A DNA stretch of 35,240 nucleotides from Paraglaciecola sp. Its GTDB lineage: Bacteria; Pseudomonadota; Gammaproteobacteria; Enterobacterales; Alteromonadaceae. Shown in pieces: positions 8,123 through 17,105 of the stretch. Positions within the stretch are counted from its first letter, which is position 1. Each line of letters opens with the position of its first letter. The DNA lies in the NCBI RefSeq assembly GCF_030730205.1, contig NZ_JANQVQ010000258.1:1-35240 (forward strand), given 5' to 3'. The notes beneath the pieces were generated by a model. It ran no database searches and had not been told where the DNA came from. It saw only the letters and a program-made list of their open reading frames with translations. Both the position numbers and the translations under genes were made by a program.

Positions 8123-9559
8123 ATGTTCAGTGTATTAAGAACAAATCGCAATGTAACGCCCTGCTACAAAGCTATTTGGCGTCGAGTAGTCATGATGCTC
8201 ACGTTAAGTTGTTTGAGTTACATGACTCATGGTGCGAGCAACATTCCAGATATCTCCGATAAACAACTCAATGCGCAATATTGGCAGCAAAAGCTGACAC
8301 AGGATCAATGGATGTCGATGAAAAACAGCCAAGTTAAAGCCTTTAATCAGCTACTATTTACCCACAATGAACACATGGTACAGCCTCTACAAACAGCAGA
8401 TAGTCTTAGTAAGGTTGAGCTGCTAGGAAAACTATCCCGTATAAGCGCAGTGCCAAGCAGTGCAAGGTTTTACGCCGATGGCACACAACTGACCCAATCG
8501 CATTTTCAACACTATCTCGACAACCTTAATACTCAATCCATAAAAAAAATGAATGCGGTGCAGTTTGGTCTGGTAGTGAAACGCTCAGCCATGCGCACCT
8601 TTCCCACCCTCGATAAAGTTTACAACGAGCAAATGGATCTTGATCTAGACCGCTTTCAAGAAACCGCAGTGTTCCCGGGTGAAGCGGTCGCTATATTGCT
8701 TAGCAGTACCGACAATAAGTGGTTTTTGGTGCAAAACTACAACTATCTCGCGTGGGTAGAGCAAGAAGCTATTGCCATTGGTGATAAACAAGCATTGATT
8801 CAATACACTGATCAGAGCGACTTTTTAATGATAACAGGGGCAAAAGTCTTCACCTCTTATGTGCCTAATGAGCCAAAAATCTCGCAAGTACAATTGGATA
8901 TGGGCGTCAAATTGCCACTACTAAGTGCTGGACAACAGCACAAAGAATTATACGGACAAAGTACCGCGGGCAATTATGAAGTTGAGTTGCCCACCAGAAA
9001 CGAGGACGGCAGCCTTAGTTTTAAAACCGCATTAATTGGGCGCACTCAAGATGTCCAGCAAGGTTACCTTGAGTTTACCCCAAAGCATGTTATTGCTCAG
9101 GCGTTTAAGTTTTTAGGAGAACGTTATGGCTGGGGACACGACTATAATGGCCGCGATTGCACCGGCTTTGTAGGCGAAATTTATAAAACGTTCGGTATCT
9201 TAATGCCCCGTAATTCAGGCCAACAAGGCAAGGGAGAATACGGTACTAACTTTCGTTTCAATGCCTCAACTGAAGTTGCGGCAAAAATGGCGGTTATCGA
9301 TCAATTACAGGTTGGCGATCTCATCTATATTCCTGGTCATGTTATGGTGTATTTAGGCAAAGAAAACGGTCAACCTTTTGTCATCCATGATGTTAAAGGC
9401 TTAGCTTATTGGACACCCGATGGCGATTATTACAGTGGTGTATTAAACGCCGTATCCGTTACGCCTTTAATTAAATTACAGTTAAACAAACAAACGACTT
9501 ATCTAGACAAAATCTATAATATTAAACGCATTACCCTGACCAGCAAACAAGAGCGCTAA
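8123..9559 (+). CDS. Secreted SH3/NlpC-P60 murein endopeptidase (YkfC-like)
   Basis: Protein of 478 residues that likely cuts the gamma-D-Glu to meso-diaminopimelate bond of murein peptides. After a signal peptide (long N-region, core near 24-36, cleavage near HGAS) come an N-terminal NLPC_P60-associated domain, two SH3-like regions (about 145-220 and 225-315) and a C40 cysteine peptidase domain. Catalytic Cys346 lies in GRDCTGFV, His406 in IPGHVMVY and the third residue is probably His422. The ATG at 8123 has no clear ribosome-binding site; a start at 8192, just before the hydrophobic core, would give a shorter and more usual signal peptide. It is the first gene of a tight operon with the epimerase 6 bases downstream, which matches the ykf pairing of endopeptidase and epimerase in Bacillus. 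Confidence 0.88.
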   Translation: MFSVLRTNRNVTPCYKAIWRRVVMMLTLSCLSYMTHGASNIPDISDKQLNAQYWQQKLTQDQWMSMKNSQVKAFNQLLFTHNEHMVQPLQTADSLSKVELLGKLSRISAVPSSARFYADGTQLTQSHFQHYLDNLNTQSIKKMNAVQFGLVVKRSAMRTFPTLDKVYNEQMDLDLDRFQETAVFPGEAVAILLSSTDNKWFLVQNYNYLAWVEQEAIAIGDKQALIQYTDQSDFLMITGAKVFTSYVPNEPKISQVQLDMGVKLPLLSAGQQHKELYGQSTAGNYEVELPTRNEDGSLSFKTALIGRTQDVQQGYLEFTPKHVIAQAFKFLGERYGWGHDYNGRDCTGFVGEIYKTFGILMPRNSGQQGKGEYGTNFRFNASTEVAAKMAVIDQLQVGDLIYIPGHVMVYLGKENGQPFVIHDVKGLAYWTPDGDYYSGVLNAVSVTPLIKLQLNKQTTYLDKIYNIKRITLTSKQER

Positions 9560-9565
9560 ACGTCT

Positions 9566-10669
9566 ATGAAAATCACCGCAGTTCGCTTTGCTAAGTTAGA
9601 TGTACCATTAAAAACACCGTTTAAAACGGCCGTTCGCACCGTACAAGATATTTGTGACTTAGTGGTGATAGTCGAAACCGACTGTGGCCAAGTTGGTTAT
9701 GGTGCGGCCCCTTCCACACCAGTGATTACCGGCGATACTCATGGCTCAATGTTTTATGCCATCGCCAATGTGATCGCGCCGCGAATTATTGGTATGGATA
9801 TCGAAGAGCTTAATACGATATGCCAACGTATCCAACATGCCATCATCGGTAATAGTAGCGCTAAAGCGGCCATCGAAATCGCCATATACGACTTATGGGC
9901 AAAGCACTTGCAAGCGCCTCTTTATAAGGTCTTAGGCGGCGGAAAAACCCAACTTCGTACAGATGTAACCATCAGCGTTGATCATATCGATAAAATGCTG
10001 GCTGACGCTCACCTCGCTATCACCCAAGGCTTTGACATACTTAAAATTAAGATTGGTACTGATATCGAAGACGACATCAACAGAGTCAGTACCCTCTATC
10101 AAGCCCTGCACAAACAAGCGACTATGCGACTTGATGTAAACCAAGGGTGGACTGCCAAGCAGACCGTCTATGCGATGCAAAAATTAGAGCACCGCGGAGT
10201 TGAGCTTGAACTGATTGAACAACCCGTGAAAAATACAGATATCGACGGTTTGCGTTATATCAGCGAACGTATTACTACACCAGTCATGGCCGACGAAAGC
10301 GCTTTTTCTGCGCTGCAGGTCATCGAACTGATCCGCACAGGTGCGGCAGATATCATTAACATTAAGCTGATGAAAAGTGCAGGACTGAGCAATGCCATTA
10401 AAATCGCTGACTTGGCAGAATTGTACGCCATTCCCTGTATGATTGGCTGTATGCTTGAAGGTAGTATCAGTGTTGCTGCTGCTGCACATTTAGCAAGTGC
10501 CAAAGCGTCTAGTATTACCTTGATTGACTTAGACGGCCCGACACTGGGTAAATATGATCCTGTTGTAGGTGGCGTTAATTTTAACCACTCACATATTCAA
10601 TTAGGTCAAGGCCACGGTTTAGGCATTGACGGCATTAACGGTTTACAGGAGTTAACATGGCCATTTTAA
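9566..10669 (+). CDS. L-Ala-D/L-Glu epimerase (enolase superfamily)
   Basis: Cytoplasmic epimerase of 367 residues that interconverts L-Ala-D-Glu and L-Ala-L-Glu, making the murein dipeptide digestible. Enolase-superfamily motifs are complete: K160-I-K162 (acid/base), metal ligands D190 (RLDVNQG), E218 (LIEQP) and D243 (MADES), and K267 (NIKLMKSAG) opposite. D321-L-D323 (LIDLDGP) is the dipeptide-amino-binding signature of this enzyme, the same spacing as in Bacillus subtilis YkfB and E. coli YcjG. That motif separates it from muconate cycloisomerases and o-succinylbenzoate synthase. It overlaps the next gene by 13 bases, so expression is coupled. Confidence 0.93.
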   Translation: MKITAVRFAKLDVPLKTPFKTAVRTVQDICDLVVIVETDCGQVGYGAAPSTPVITGDTHGSMFYAIANVIAPRIIGMDIEELNTICQRIQHAIIGNSSAKAAIEIAIYDLWAKHLQAPLYKVLGGGKTQLRTDVTISVDHIDKMLADAHLAITQGFDILKIKIGTDIEDDINRVSTLYQALHKQATMRLDVNQGWTAKQTVYAMQKLEHRGVELELIEQPVKNTDIDGLRYISERITTPVMADESAFSALQVIELIRTGAADIINIKLMKSAGLSNAIKIADLAELYAIPCMIGCMLEGSISVAAAAHLASAKASSITLIDLDGPTLGKYDPVVGGVNFNHSHIQLGQGHGLGIDGINGLQELTWPF

Positions 10670-11436
10670 CCTTACGCAACACCCTTATTATGCTAAGCCT
10701 TAGCGTGGCAAGTTTACTTAGCGCCTGCGTAAGTCAGCCTAAAACTGACTTGCCCCTGCTGCAGCGTGTTGATACCCAGCAACTGGTATTAGTTATTGCG
10801 GATGATTGGGAAGCGAACACGGCCACCTTACAGAAATTTGAGTGGCAAAATAATCACTGGCAAGCGGTTGATGAAGCCTTTGCTGTCAATATCGGTCGCA
10901 CCGGACTCGCTTGGGGCTTAGGATTGCACTCAGCGCAAAAGGGCTATTACAAACAAGAAGGAGATGGTAAAGCCACTGCTGGTGTTTTTGATCTAAGCCA
11001 TACCTTTGGCTACCTAGAACAGTTAAATACTGCTATGCCTTATACCCCTATGACCGCCAGTAACTATTGCATTGATGTGAATGGTTCTTCTTTTTATAAC
11101 CAAATAGTTGATGAGAATTTGGTGGGTAAAGACGCGGTTAAAGACTCGACTGAACCCATGCGCCGCGATATTCATAACAATAATCAAGACATCTACAAAA
11201 AGGGCATTGTACTTGACCACAATGTGGCCAATATTAGTGGGCAAGGTAGCTGTATCTTTTTGCATATGTGGTTTGGTCCTGGTGTGGCAACAGCCGGTTG
11301 CACTGCGATGTCAGAGCCCGACATGGACCGCCTCTTGGCTTGGTTAGATCCGACAAAAAGCCCTCGCTATGTCGCCTTGCCAAAAGCAGAGTATTTGGCA
11401 AAACAACAAGCATGGGGCCTACCTATCATTAACTAA
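10657..11436 (+). CDS. YkuD-type L,D-transpeptidase-like lipoprotein
   Basis: Protein of 259 residues with a lipoprotein signal (LLSAC, Cys24), so anchored in the envelope. The C-terminal half carries the YkuD catalytic pattern: His203 in IFLHMWFGPG and Cys215 in TAGCTAMSE. This is the COG3786-like branch, not the classic SHGC form of ErfK/YbiS. Members act on peptidoglycan as L,D-transpeptidases or L,D-carboxypeptidases. In this operon, with an endopeptidase and an epimerase, a hydrolytic role on tetrapeptides (releasing D-Ala) is as likely as cross-linking. AGGAG at 10646-10651 sets the start inside the epimerase gene. The exact reaction is inferred. Confidence 0.82.
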   Translation: MAILTLRNTLIMLSLSVASLLSACVSQPKTDLPLLQRVDTQQLVLVIADDWEANTATLQKFEWQNNHWQAVDEAFAVNIGRTGLAWGLGLHSAQKGYYKQEGDGKATAGVFDLSHTFGYLEQLNTAMPYTPMTASNYCIDVNGSSFYNQIVDENLVGKDAVKDSTEPMRRDIHNNNQDIYKKGIVLDHNVANISGQGSCIFLHMWFGPGVATAGCTAMSEPDMDRLLAWLDPTKSPRYVALPKAEYLAKQQAWGLPIIN

Positions 11437-11748
11437 CTGTCACGAGTGCGGGAGTGTATTAGGTATATCCCGCCGCATCCGCTATTGTTTGTCGTCAGCA
11501 GTTGATTTTGCTTCAAACCCTGCGCTTTGCGAGCAGCAAGCCCGAGATAGCACCCGCCATACCCAGTTAGCGCGCGATTTTCATGTTGTCCTTTCATATA
11601 TTACAATTTAACAATCGATGTATTGCGCTGAGTAAAGTTAAGGGCTAAGTTACACGATTACTTGCCCATAAATTGATGGTCTTAGTGTTGAGTCTATTGG
11701 CACTCACTGGAAGTTGTTAAAAACCGAAGAAAATTGGAAAACTAAGAC
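11437..11748. other. Gene-free spacer with a GC-richer segment
   Basis: I see no convincing gene here. The first 150 bases (about 11440-11590) are visibly richer in G and C than the flanks. They start with an inverted repeat GCGGGA-N14-TCCCGC (11448-11473) shortly after the YkuD-gene stop. There is no T-run, so this is not a standard intrinsic terminator. Open frames cross this segment on both strands, but none has a ribosome-binding site or a family I recognise. The last 100 bases are AT-rich and presumably hold the promoter of the TPR regulator. Confidence 0.5.
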
Positions 11749-13404
11749 GTGATAGAAATACCCCCACAAAAGCCCCTTGAAGCACAAAAGGTCTTGATTA
11801 TCGACGGACAAACACTTGTCCACGATGTCATCAAGTCAGCGTTGATGGAACTGAATATCAAACATGTTCAAAGTGCTGAAAATGCCTATTTTGCGCTTCG
11901 TTTATGCGAAGAAATGACTTTTGATGTGGTGCTTATTTCATTTGACGTAAAAAGTGACAAAGACGGATTTAACTTATTAGAAGAAATGAAACTCAAGGGT
12001 TTTATTACTAAAACCACCACTGTGGTATTTTTAAGTGCCGATACGTCCTCTGGTTTAGTTAATTGTGTCGTTGAACTACAACCCAGTGATTTTTGGGTTA
12101 AGCCCTTAGATCGCCATAAGATTGAAAAACGTTTTAGTTATTTATTCGAAATTAAAAAACGCCTCTATCGCCTGAATTTTTGCGTAGACAAGCAAGAATA
12201 TGCCACAGCCATTTATTATGCTGAGCGTCAACTTGCTGACCCCGTGCTGGCTCAGTTCCATCCACAAATAAATCGAGTGATTGGCGATTGTCTGCTATCA
12301 CTTTTACAATTTGAGCAGGCCGAAAACCTGTATAAAAAACTACTTGGACAATATAAATACGGCTGGATTTCAGTCAACTTAGCTCGCAGCTTACTCAAAC
12401 AAGATAAATTTGCAGAGGCACAAGCGCTACTCAATCAACTGTTAGAGCGAGATGACACCCGATTTACGGCCTACGATGTATTAGCCGAGTACTACATCGA
12501 AAAAGAGAACTACGAAAAAGGCTACGAAATTATCAAAGAGGCAACCAAACTTGCTCCTCGTAATATTGCCAGAAATAAAAAGTCATGGAACTTAGCCCGA
12601 CTAAATCATGATCGCCAGGGCCAGTATATGGCCACTCAGAATATGGCCAAATATGCCAAAAATTCGATACACGATTCACCTCATTTAAGCTTAAATGTAA
12701 TACGGGCAGCTATCGATTTAGCCGGTACGCTGTCAGGGCCTGAAAGTATTAAATTACTAAGCAAAACTGAGCGAGACCTTGTTAAGTTACAAAGTGACTT
12801 TGGCGCACAAAACCAACTGGGCGAGCAACTCAGTGTAATTAGCGCCCGTATGCTTAATTTAAAAAATGACAAAAAAGCCGCCGAAGCCATTGTTTCAGAG
12901 TTGCTCAATATCAAACAACATCATTCTATTGAAGATACCTTAGACAAGGTAAAGGCGTTTCACGAACTCGGTTACTGGGAACAGTCTTTGGCCTTGTTAG
13001 ACGATATTAAAACGCAAATAGAAGGTGATTCTTTTACTGCCCAAGTAATAAACGAATACATAGAACAAGAGAGCAAAGAACGAGCCTCAATTCATTATTC
13101 GCCCAAAGAACTGGTTGATATGGCCTCAGCCCACTATCGCAGTAAACGTTACAAACCGTCTTACGAACTATTAAAACAAGCTCTCGTATTAACGCCTAAA
13201 AATACCAATATTGCGCTAAGTTTGCTTAAAGTCATTGCTAAAATCGCGGTTGATATACGCTTGGAAGATGAGCACGTTAACGTGTATGAGCAGTGCAAAA
13301 GCTTAGTAAGTGACTGTCCTTTAACTGAAGCTCAAGTCGCTAAAATAGATGAGTATGATCAGATACTTAACCCCATATTTAAGCAAAAAACCAAAAAAGC
13401 GTAG
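11749..13404 (+). CDS. Response-regulator-like protein: degenerate receiver plus TPR repeats
   Basis: Cytoplasmic protein of 551 residues with an N-terminal CheY-like receiver (about 13-135) and a long helical TPR region (about 150-540; repeats visible near 145-290 and 440-500). The start is GTG; a later Met would cut into the receiver. Key receiver residues are altered: the acidic pair reads D19-G20, and the phospho-acceptor position, by alignment to the DYNLGxxKDG pattern, is Ser64 (LISFDVKSDKDG). The Lys of the KP motif is kept (FWVKPLD). It therefore probably works without phosphorylation, as a protein-interaction scaffold. There is no output DNA-binding or enzymatic domain. It converges on the solute-binding gene, with 5 bases between stops. 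Confidence 0.82.
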   Translation: MIEIPPQKPLEAQKVLIIDGQTLVHDVIKSALMELNIKHVQSAENAYFALRLCEEMTFDVVLISFDVKSDKDGFNLLEEMKLKGFITKTTTVVFLSADTSSGLVNCVVELQPSDFWVKPLDRHKIEKRFSYLFEIKKRLYRLNFCVDKQEYATAIYYAERQLADPVLAQFHPQINRVIGDCLLSLLQFEQAENLYKKLLGQYKYGWISVNLARSLLKQDKFAEAQALLNQLLERDDTRFTAYDVLAEYYIEKENYEKGYEIIKEATKLAPRNIARNKKSWNLARLNHDRQGQYMATQNMAKYAKNSIHDSPHLSLNVIRAAIDLAGTLSGPESIKLLSKTERDLVKLQSDFGAQNQLGEQLSVISARMLNLKNDKKAAEAIVSELLNIKQHHSIEDTLDKVKAFHELGYWEQSLALLDDIKTQIEGDSFTAQVINEYIEQESKERASIHYSPKELVDMASAHYRSKRYKPSYELLKQALVLTPKNTNIALSLLKVIAKIAVDIRLEDEHVNVYEQCKSLVSDCPLTEAQVAKIDEYDQILNPIFKQKTKKA

Positions 13405-13409
13405 GCCTA

Positions 13410-14210
13410 TTACTTTGCTCTGCAAGTCGCTGTTGTGGGAAAGTGTAGGTCTTTGGAGTGAAAATTAAGAGACTCAGTAAACTCTCCGCTATCAATATAA
13501 GCCTGTAATTGTTGGTCAATGATCGTTTTAACCGACTGCATATCCCGACGAATGACGAAAGACAAGGGCACAGCACTTGTTGGCGTCGGTGATTGATAAA
13601 TAGTAACAGTACAAAACTGGGCGTCTGAAAAGGTCAACGCTGCATTGTAGTTATTCATGACAGCATAATCACAGCGGCCTTTCGCCAACATAGCCGCCAT
13701 TGCAGTTTGATTACTTGAATCCACTCTAATCAGGCTTTGTTGCTGAAAGAAAGGCGCCAATCCGGTATACACAAAACCAGTGCGGGTACATATTCGTTTA
13801 TGCTTTAGCGACTCAAGAGAAAAATTTTCAGAAAATGGGCGTAAACCATATAAATATGACTGGTGCTGCATAATAGGCATACTCGATATTAAATTTTCAC
13901 TATTAGCAAACCAATTGGTATTCGCTAATAAAATATCGATTTTGCCCTCGTTTAAAAACTGCTCACTTCGTGTTCGATTAGAATCGACAAAATTTGCTCT
14001 CAGCAGGTTTTTTCGTGCAGTAAAAGCAAAAAAGTCAGCCACTAAACCGTGGTAACGCTGACCTTCATTATCAAAATACGCATAGGGGCGTGAACCCGGA
14101 GAGTTAACAGCGAAGGTCAAGGTCTTAATTTGTTCGGCGACAACTTCTTTACCGGTTAAGATTGACCCGCAAAGTGCGATACACCCTATCAATATTATTC
14201 TTCTGTACAA
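13410..14210 (-). CDS. Periplasmic solute-binding-type protein (SBP_bac_3-like)
   Basis: Protein of 266 residues with a signal peptide (RRIILIGCIALCGSIL core, cleavage near VVAEQ), followed by a type-3 extracellular solute-binding fold: TLTFAVNSPGSRPYAYFDNEGQ opening region, GKIDILLANT near 95-105, KHKRICTRTGFVYTG near 140 and GRCDYAVMNNYNAAL near 180. No ABC permease or ATPase is adjacent, so it may be an orphan binding protein or sensor, as is common in Alteromonadales. The start codon is TTG, supported by a near-perfect AGGAGG at 14215-14220. The ligand is unknown; polar amino acids are typical for the family. Confidence 0.78.
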   Translation of the reverse strand: MYRRIILIGCIALCGSILTGKEVVAEQIKTLTFAVNSPGSRPYAYFDNEGQRYHGLVADFFAFTARKNLLRANFVDSNRTRSEQFLNEGKIDILLANTNWFANSENLISSMPIMQHQSYLYGLRPFSENFSLESLKHKRICTRTGFVYTGLAPFFQQQSLIRVDSSNQTAMAAMLAKGRCDYAVMNNYNAALTFSDAQFCTVTIYQSPTPTSAVPLSFVIRRDMQSVKTIIDQQLQAYIDSGEFTESLNFHSKDLHFPTTATCRAK

Positions 14211-14411
14211 CGTTCCTCCTTAAACCACATCATTACGACTAAAACGGATAATAACCAAAAAGCTAAAATTAGCCGCTAATTTTTACCTAATTTGTGTTTA
14301 ACCGCTGATTTCCTGTTCAATCGGCTAAAATGGCTTATTTTAGGGCCATGTATAGCAGCACTAAGCTGCTACTTGCTGAGTAATCGTGGTCTCAGACAAG
14401 TAGAAGTAACA

Positions 14412-15281
14412 CTAACACTCTTGCGCCTTTTGTATGGTTAACTTCCCATCCACATGGATATCCCGTTGCGGGAAGGCAATACAAATGTCGTGCTCATTAA
14501 ATAGCTCATCTAAACGGTAACGAATGTTGCTACGGATCATGCGTAGATGCCCTTCAACACTCGCATTCATCCAAAAATACACCACAAACATGAGGGCGTT
14601 ATCACCAAAATCATCAAAAATGACGACGGGTGCTGGTGTGGTTAACACGTCTTGTTGTTCTGCCACGGCTTGGGCAATTAACTCAGCCACCTTACGACAC
14701 GGCGAGCCATAAGCCACGCCCACACTTACTGTTGTGCGCGTCATATTATCTACCAGAGTCCAATTGACCACGGTATTTTCTAATAGCACACTGTTGGGTA
14801 TCATCATGTGCACGCCATCAGTACGGCGAATGCGGGTCGAGCGAGTATTAATAGCTTCAACATTGCCCTTCACATCACCCACTTCTAAAAAGTCACCGAT
14901 GCGGATCGGACGCTCCCACATTAAGATCCAACCACTGATGAAATTGTTAATGATATTTTGCGCCCCAAAGCCAAAACCAATAGCCACCGCACCCGACAAG
15001 AATGCAAAGGCGGTAATCGGTACGTTAATTAAATCGAGGGTAGTGATAAATAACGCTAAAAAGGCCAGGATAAAGAGGATACGTCTAACTAAATGCACAA
15101 CATCAGGCGCAACACCTTTACTGCGCATGCGAGTAGTGATTAATTTAATGGTCCAGCTGATCAGCAAATAACCAATAAACAAAGCGGTGGGCATGAGCAA
15201 AAGATCGGCGAGGGAAATCGCTTTGTCTTGAACGTTAAATAAGGGTTCGTTAAAAAAGGCGATAATTTCAGTTAGGTTCAT
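14412..15281 (-). CDS. Small-conductance mechanosensitive channel, MscS family
   Basis: Inner-membrane channel of 289 residues, close to E. coli MscS (286). Two N-terminal helices (about 20-50 and 65-90) precede the pore helix with the glycine/alanine pattern FLSGAVAIGFGFGAQNIINNF (95-115 region). The beta domain follows (PIRIGDFLEVGDVKGNV, TRIRRTDGVHMMIPN), then the C-terminal alpha/beta domain. It releases solutes on hypo-osmotic shock. It lies 58 bases downstream of dld on the same strand; I see no functional link. A 7-bp hairpin (14353-14371) lies beyond its stop but lacks a T-run. Confidence 0.92.
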   Translation of the reverse strand: MNLTEIIAFFNEPLFNVQDKAISLADLLLMPTALFIGYLLISWTIKLITTRMRSKGVAPDVVHLVRRILFILAFLALFITTLDLINVPITAFAFLSGAVAIGFGFGAQNIINNFISGWILMWERPIRIGDFLEVGDVKGNVEAINTRSTRIRRTDGVHMMIPNSVLLENTVVNWTLVDNMTRTTVSVGVAYGSPCRKVAELIAQAVAEQQDVLTTPAPVVIFDDFGDNALMFVVYFWMNASVEGHLRMIRSNIRYRLDELFNEHDICIAFPQRDIHVDGKLTIQKAQEC

Positions 15282-15339
15282 GGTTGTCTCAGTGTTCTGC
15301 AGTCAGTGTTAAGCATAGCCTCAAATTCTGACACGATAT

Positions 15340-17040
15340 TTATACTTGGCAGCTGCAGTTACGCTGCTGGCGATCCGTCTTGCCAATGCCGGGATTAAAA
15401 CTATTGGTAGGGTCAAGCTGGTGATAAAATTCTCTTAAGCTCTGCTCAGCCTCATACAAATGCCCCACGTTATGTTCTGCGGGGTATTTGGCTGCACGTT
15501 CATTTAAGAGCTTTAGCATGTATTGTTTGACTTTTTTCGCCTCCACACCCTTTTTCAAAATGTAATCTTGATGAAAGACGTGACAGAAAAAATGCCCATA
15601 GTAGAGTTTTTTATCGATTATCTGATTAAGGTCAGGTGGCAGTGTTTCTAACCAGTCGATATCATTGCGTCGCAGCGCGATATCCAATGATAACAACTCG
15701 CCCACCGAATCTTGATGCATCACTTGATATCGCATGGCTGCGCCCGCTGCGGCAAAACGATGCAATAAGGCGCTGGCGCCTTCGGTGGCATCACATTCGA
15801 AATAGTCACCTTGATGTTGCTGAAAAAAACGCGCTAAGTGAGCTTGCGCCTCAGCAATACCGAGGTCACTCATTTTTAGAATTAAATGATGCTCGTATTT
15901 ATCCCGAAATTGCAGCATTCGTTTAGGTAAATGCTGTGGAAACGCTCGCCCAATGAGTTGCATTACTTTGTCAGTAAGGTGGCCAGGCAACCACGGTAAG
16001 TCCTTAAGCCAGCCATCGATTCGAGCTTTTAAGGTAAACATAGCAGGTAAGCGGTCTGTACCTAAATGTTTCACGCTTAAAAATGTATCTTTGCCATACT
16101 TGGCGGAAATATCAAAAATATCTCGGTGCAAGTATTCACCCACCTCAGGTAAGTGACGATAATGTTGCAATATGTCCCGGCGTAATTGACCTAGAACAAG
16201 CGGGTCATTGCTACCAATGTAAAAAACCCTTTCTTGTTTGGCCATGGCAAAGGTATCTAAACGCACGGCAAATACAGCTAATTTACCTGCACAACCGCTG
16301 GCTTCAAATAAACGTCTTGGGTCTGCATTAAAACGGCTTGGTGAGTTCTCGTTTACCCCTCTAACTCGCTCCTGATACTCTTGATCAGAGGCCAAGGCCA
16401 CTCCTTTTTTTAAATTTGTGGTTGCAAACTTACCGGCCATTAAATTCTGTAATATCTCTTCCGGTTCATTGCCTAGCTCGATGCCTAGGTGATTAACTAA
16501 CAGCAATTCTCCTCGCTCGTTAATCCGCGCAAATAAGGCCAATTCTGTGTAGGCAGGGCCGCGTTTTATCAGTGCGCCGCCTGAGTTATTCGCAATACCG
16601 CCAACCACTGATGCACCAAGGCAAGAAGAACCAATTACCGAGTGTGGCGCTCGTCCTAGTGGTTTAAGTTTCTTTTCTAAACTAAACAAGGTTGTACCCG
16701 GAAAACTGATTACCTGTTGTCCTTGTTCAAGTAACACTATTTGGTCCATGGCGAGAGTATTAATGACCACAACAGGGCGGTCGTAATCATCACCACTTGG
16801 CGTTGATCCCTCGGTTAACCCCGTATTAGCCGCCTGCATAATAATAATGGCCTTGTACTCAACACAGGCTTTTAATACACGATAATAGCTAAGCAAATCT
16901 TGAGGCAGCACCACGGCTAAGGCAGTGCCGCCACCAGATCGCCAACCCAAACGATATGGGCGCGATTTTTTTTCATCACTTAAAACAAACTGCTGACCAG
17001 CAATGGATTGCAGCTGTTGTAATAATAGAGAATGTGGCAT
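15340..17040 (-). CDS. dld: Quinone-dependent D-lactate dehydrogenase
   Basis: Membrane-associated FAD enzyme that oxidises D-lactate to pyruvate and passes electrons to quinone. Its 566 residues align along the whole of E. coli Dld (571). Visible matches are the FAD-binding segment (QAANTGLTEGSTPSG, PHSVIGSSCLGASVVGG, NNSGGALIKRGPAYTE), the membrane-binding/cap region (YHRD-like EYLHRDIFDISAKYGKDTF) and the C-terminal KLYYGHFFCHVFHQDYI and DPTNSFNPGIGK. The ATG follows an AGGA motif that is part of a 13-bp palindrome TTTCCT-G-AGGAAA (17049-17061). It lies downstream of the DUF2126 operon hairpin and so is probably its own transcription unit. D-lactate could come from MurNAc recycling (MurQ), but no such gene is in the window. 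Confidence 0.96.
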   Translation of the reverse strand: MPHSLLLQQLQSIAGQQFVLSDEKKSRPYRLGWRSGGGTALAVVLPQDLLSYYRVLKACVEYKAIIIMQAANTGLTEGSTPSGDDYDRPVVVINTLAMDQIVLLEQGQQVISFPGTTLFSLEKKLKPLGRAPHSVIGSSCLGASVVGGIANNSGGALIKRGPAYTELALFARINERGELLLVNHLGIELGNEPEEILQNLMAGKFATTNLKKGVALASDQEYQERVRGVNENSPSRFNADPRRLFEASGCAGKLAVFAVRLDTFAMAKQERVFYIGSNDPLVLGQLRRDILQHYRHLPEVGEYLHRDIFDISAKYGKDTFLSVKHLGTDRLPAMFTLKARIDGWLKDLPWLPGHLTDKVMQLIGRAFPQHLPKRMLQFRDKYEHHLILKMSDLGIAEAQAHLARFFQQHQGDYFECDATEGASALLHRFAAAGAAMRYQVMHQDSVGELLSLDIALRRNDIDWLETLPPDLNQIIDKKLYYGHFFCHVFHQDYILKKGVEAKKVKQYMLKLLNERAAKYPAEHNVGHLYEAEQSLREFYHQLDPTNSFNPGIGKTDRQQRNCSCQV

Positions 17041-17105
17041 TGTCCGTGTTTCCTGAGGAAAAGAGGTGATCTGATGTCAAACAACGATACTAAACAATAT
17101 CTGCT

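Noticed and set aside
11369-11611. Open frame of 80 codons overlapping the end of the YkuD gene
   Set aside because: It starts inside the YkuD gene in another frame, has no ribosome-binding site and no recognisable family.
14353-14371. 7-bp hairpin TAGCAGC-ACTAA-GCTGCTA downstream of the MscS gene as an intrinsic terminator
   Set aside because: Neither strand has a T-run after the stem, so it is not listed as a terminator.
15340-17040. dld as a functional part of the murein salvage island (D-lactate from MurNAc)
   Set aside because: The island ends at 11436, four unrelated genes lie between, and no murQ or other MurNAc gene is present.
17049-17061. 13-bp palindrome TTTCCT-G-AGGAAA as an RNA hairpin hiding the dld ribosome-binding site
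   Set aside because: A one-base loop cannot form a stable RNA hairpin; as a DNA operator it is too short to call.
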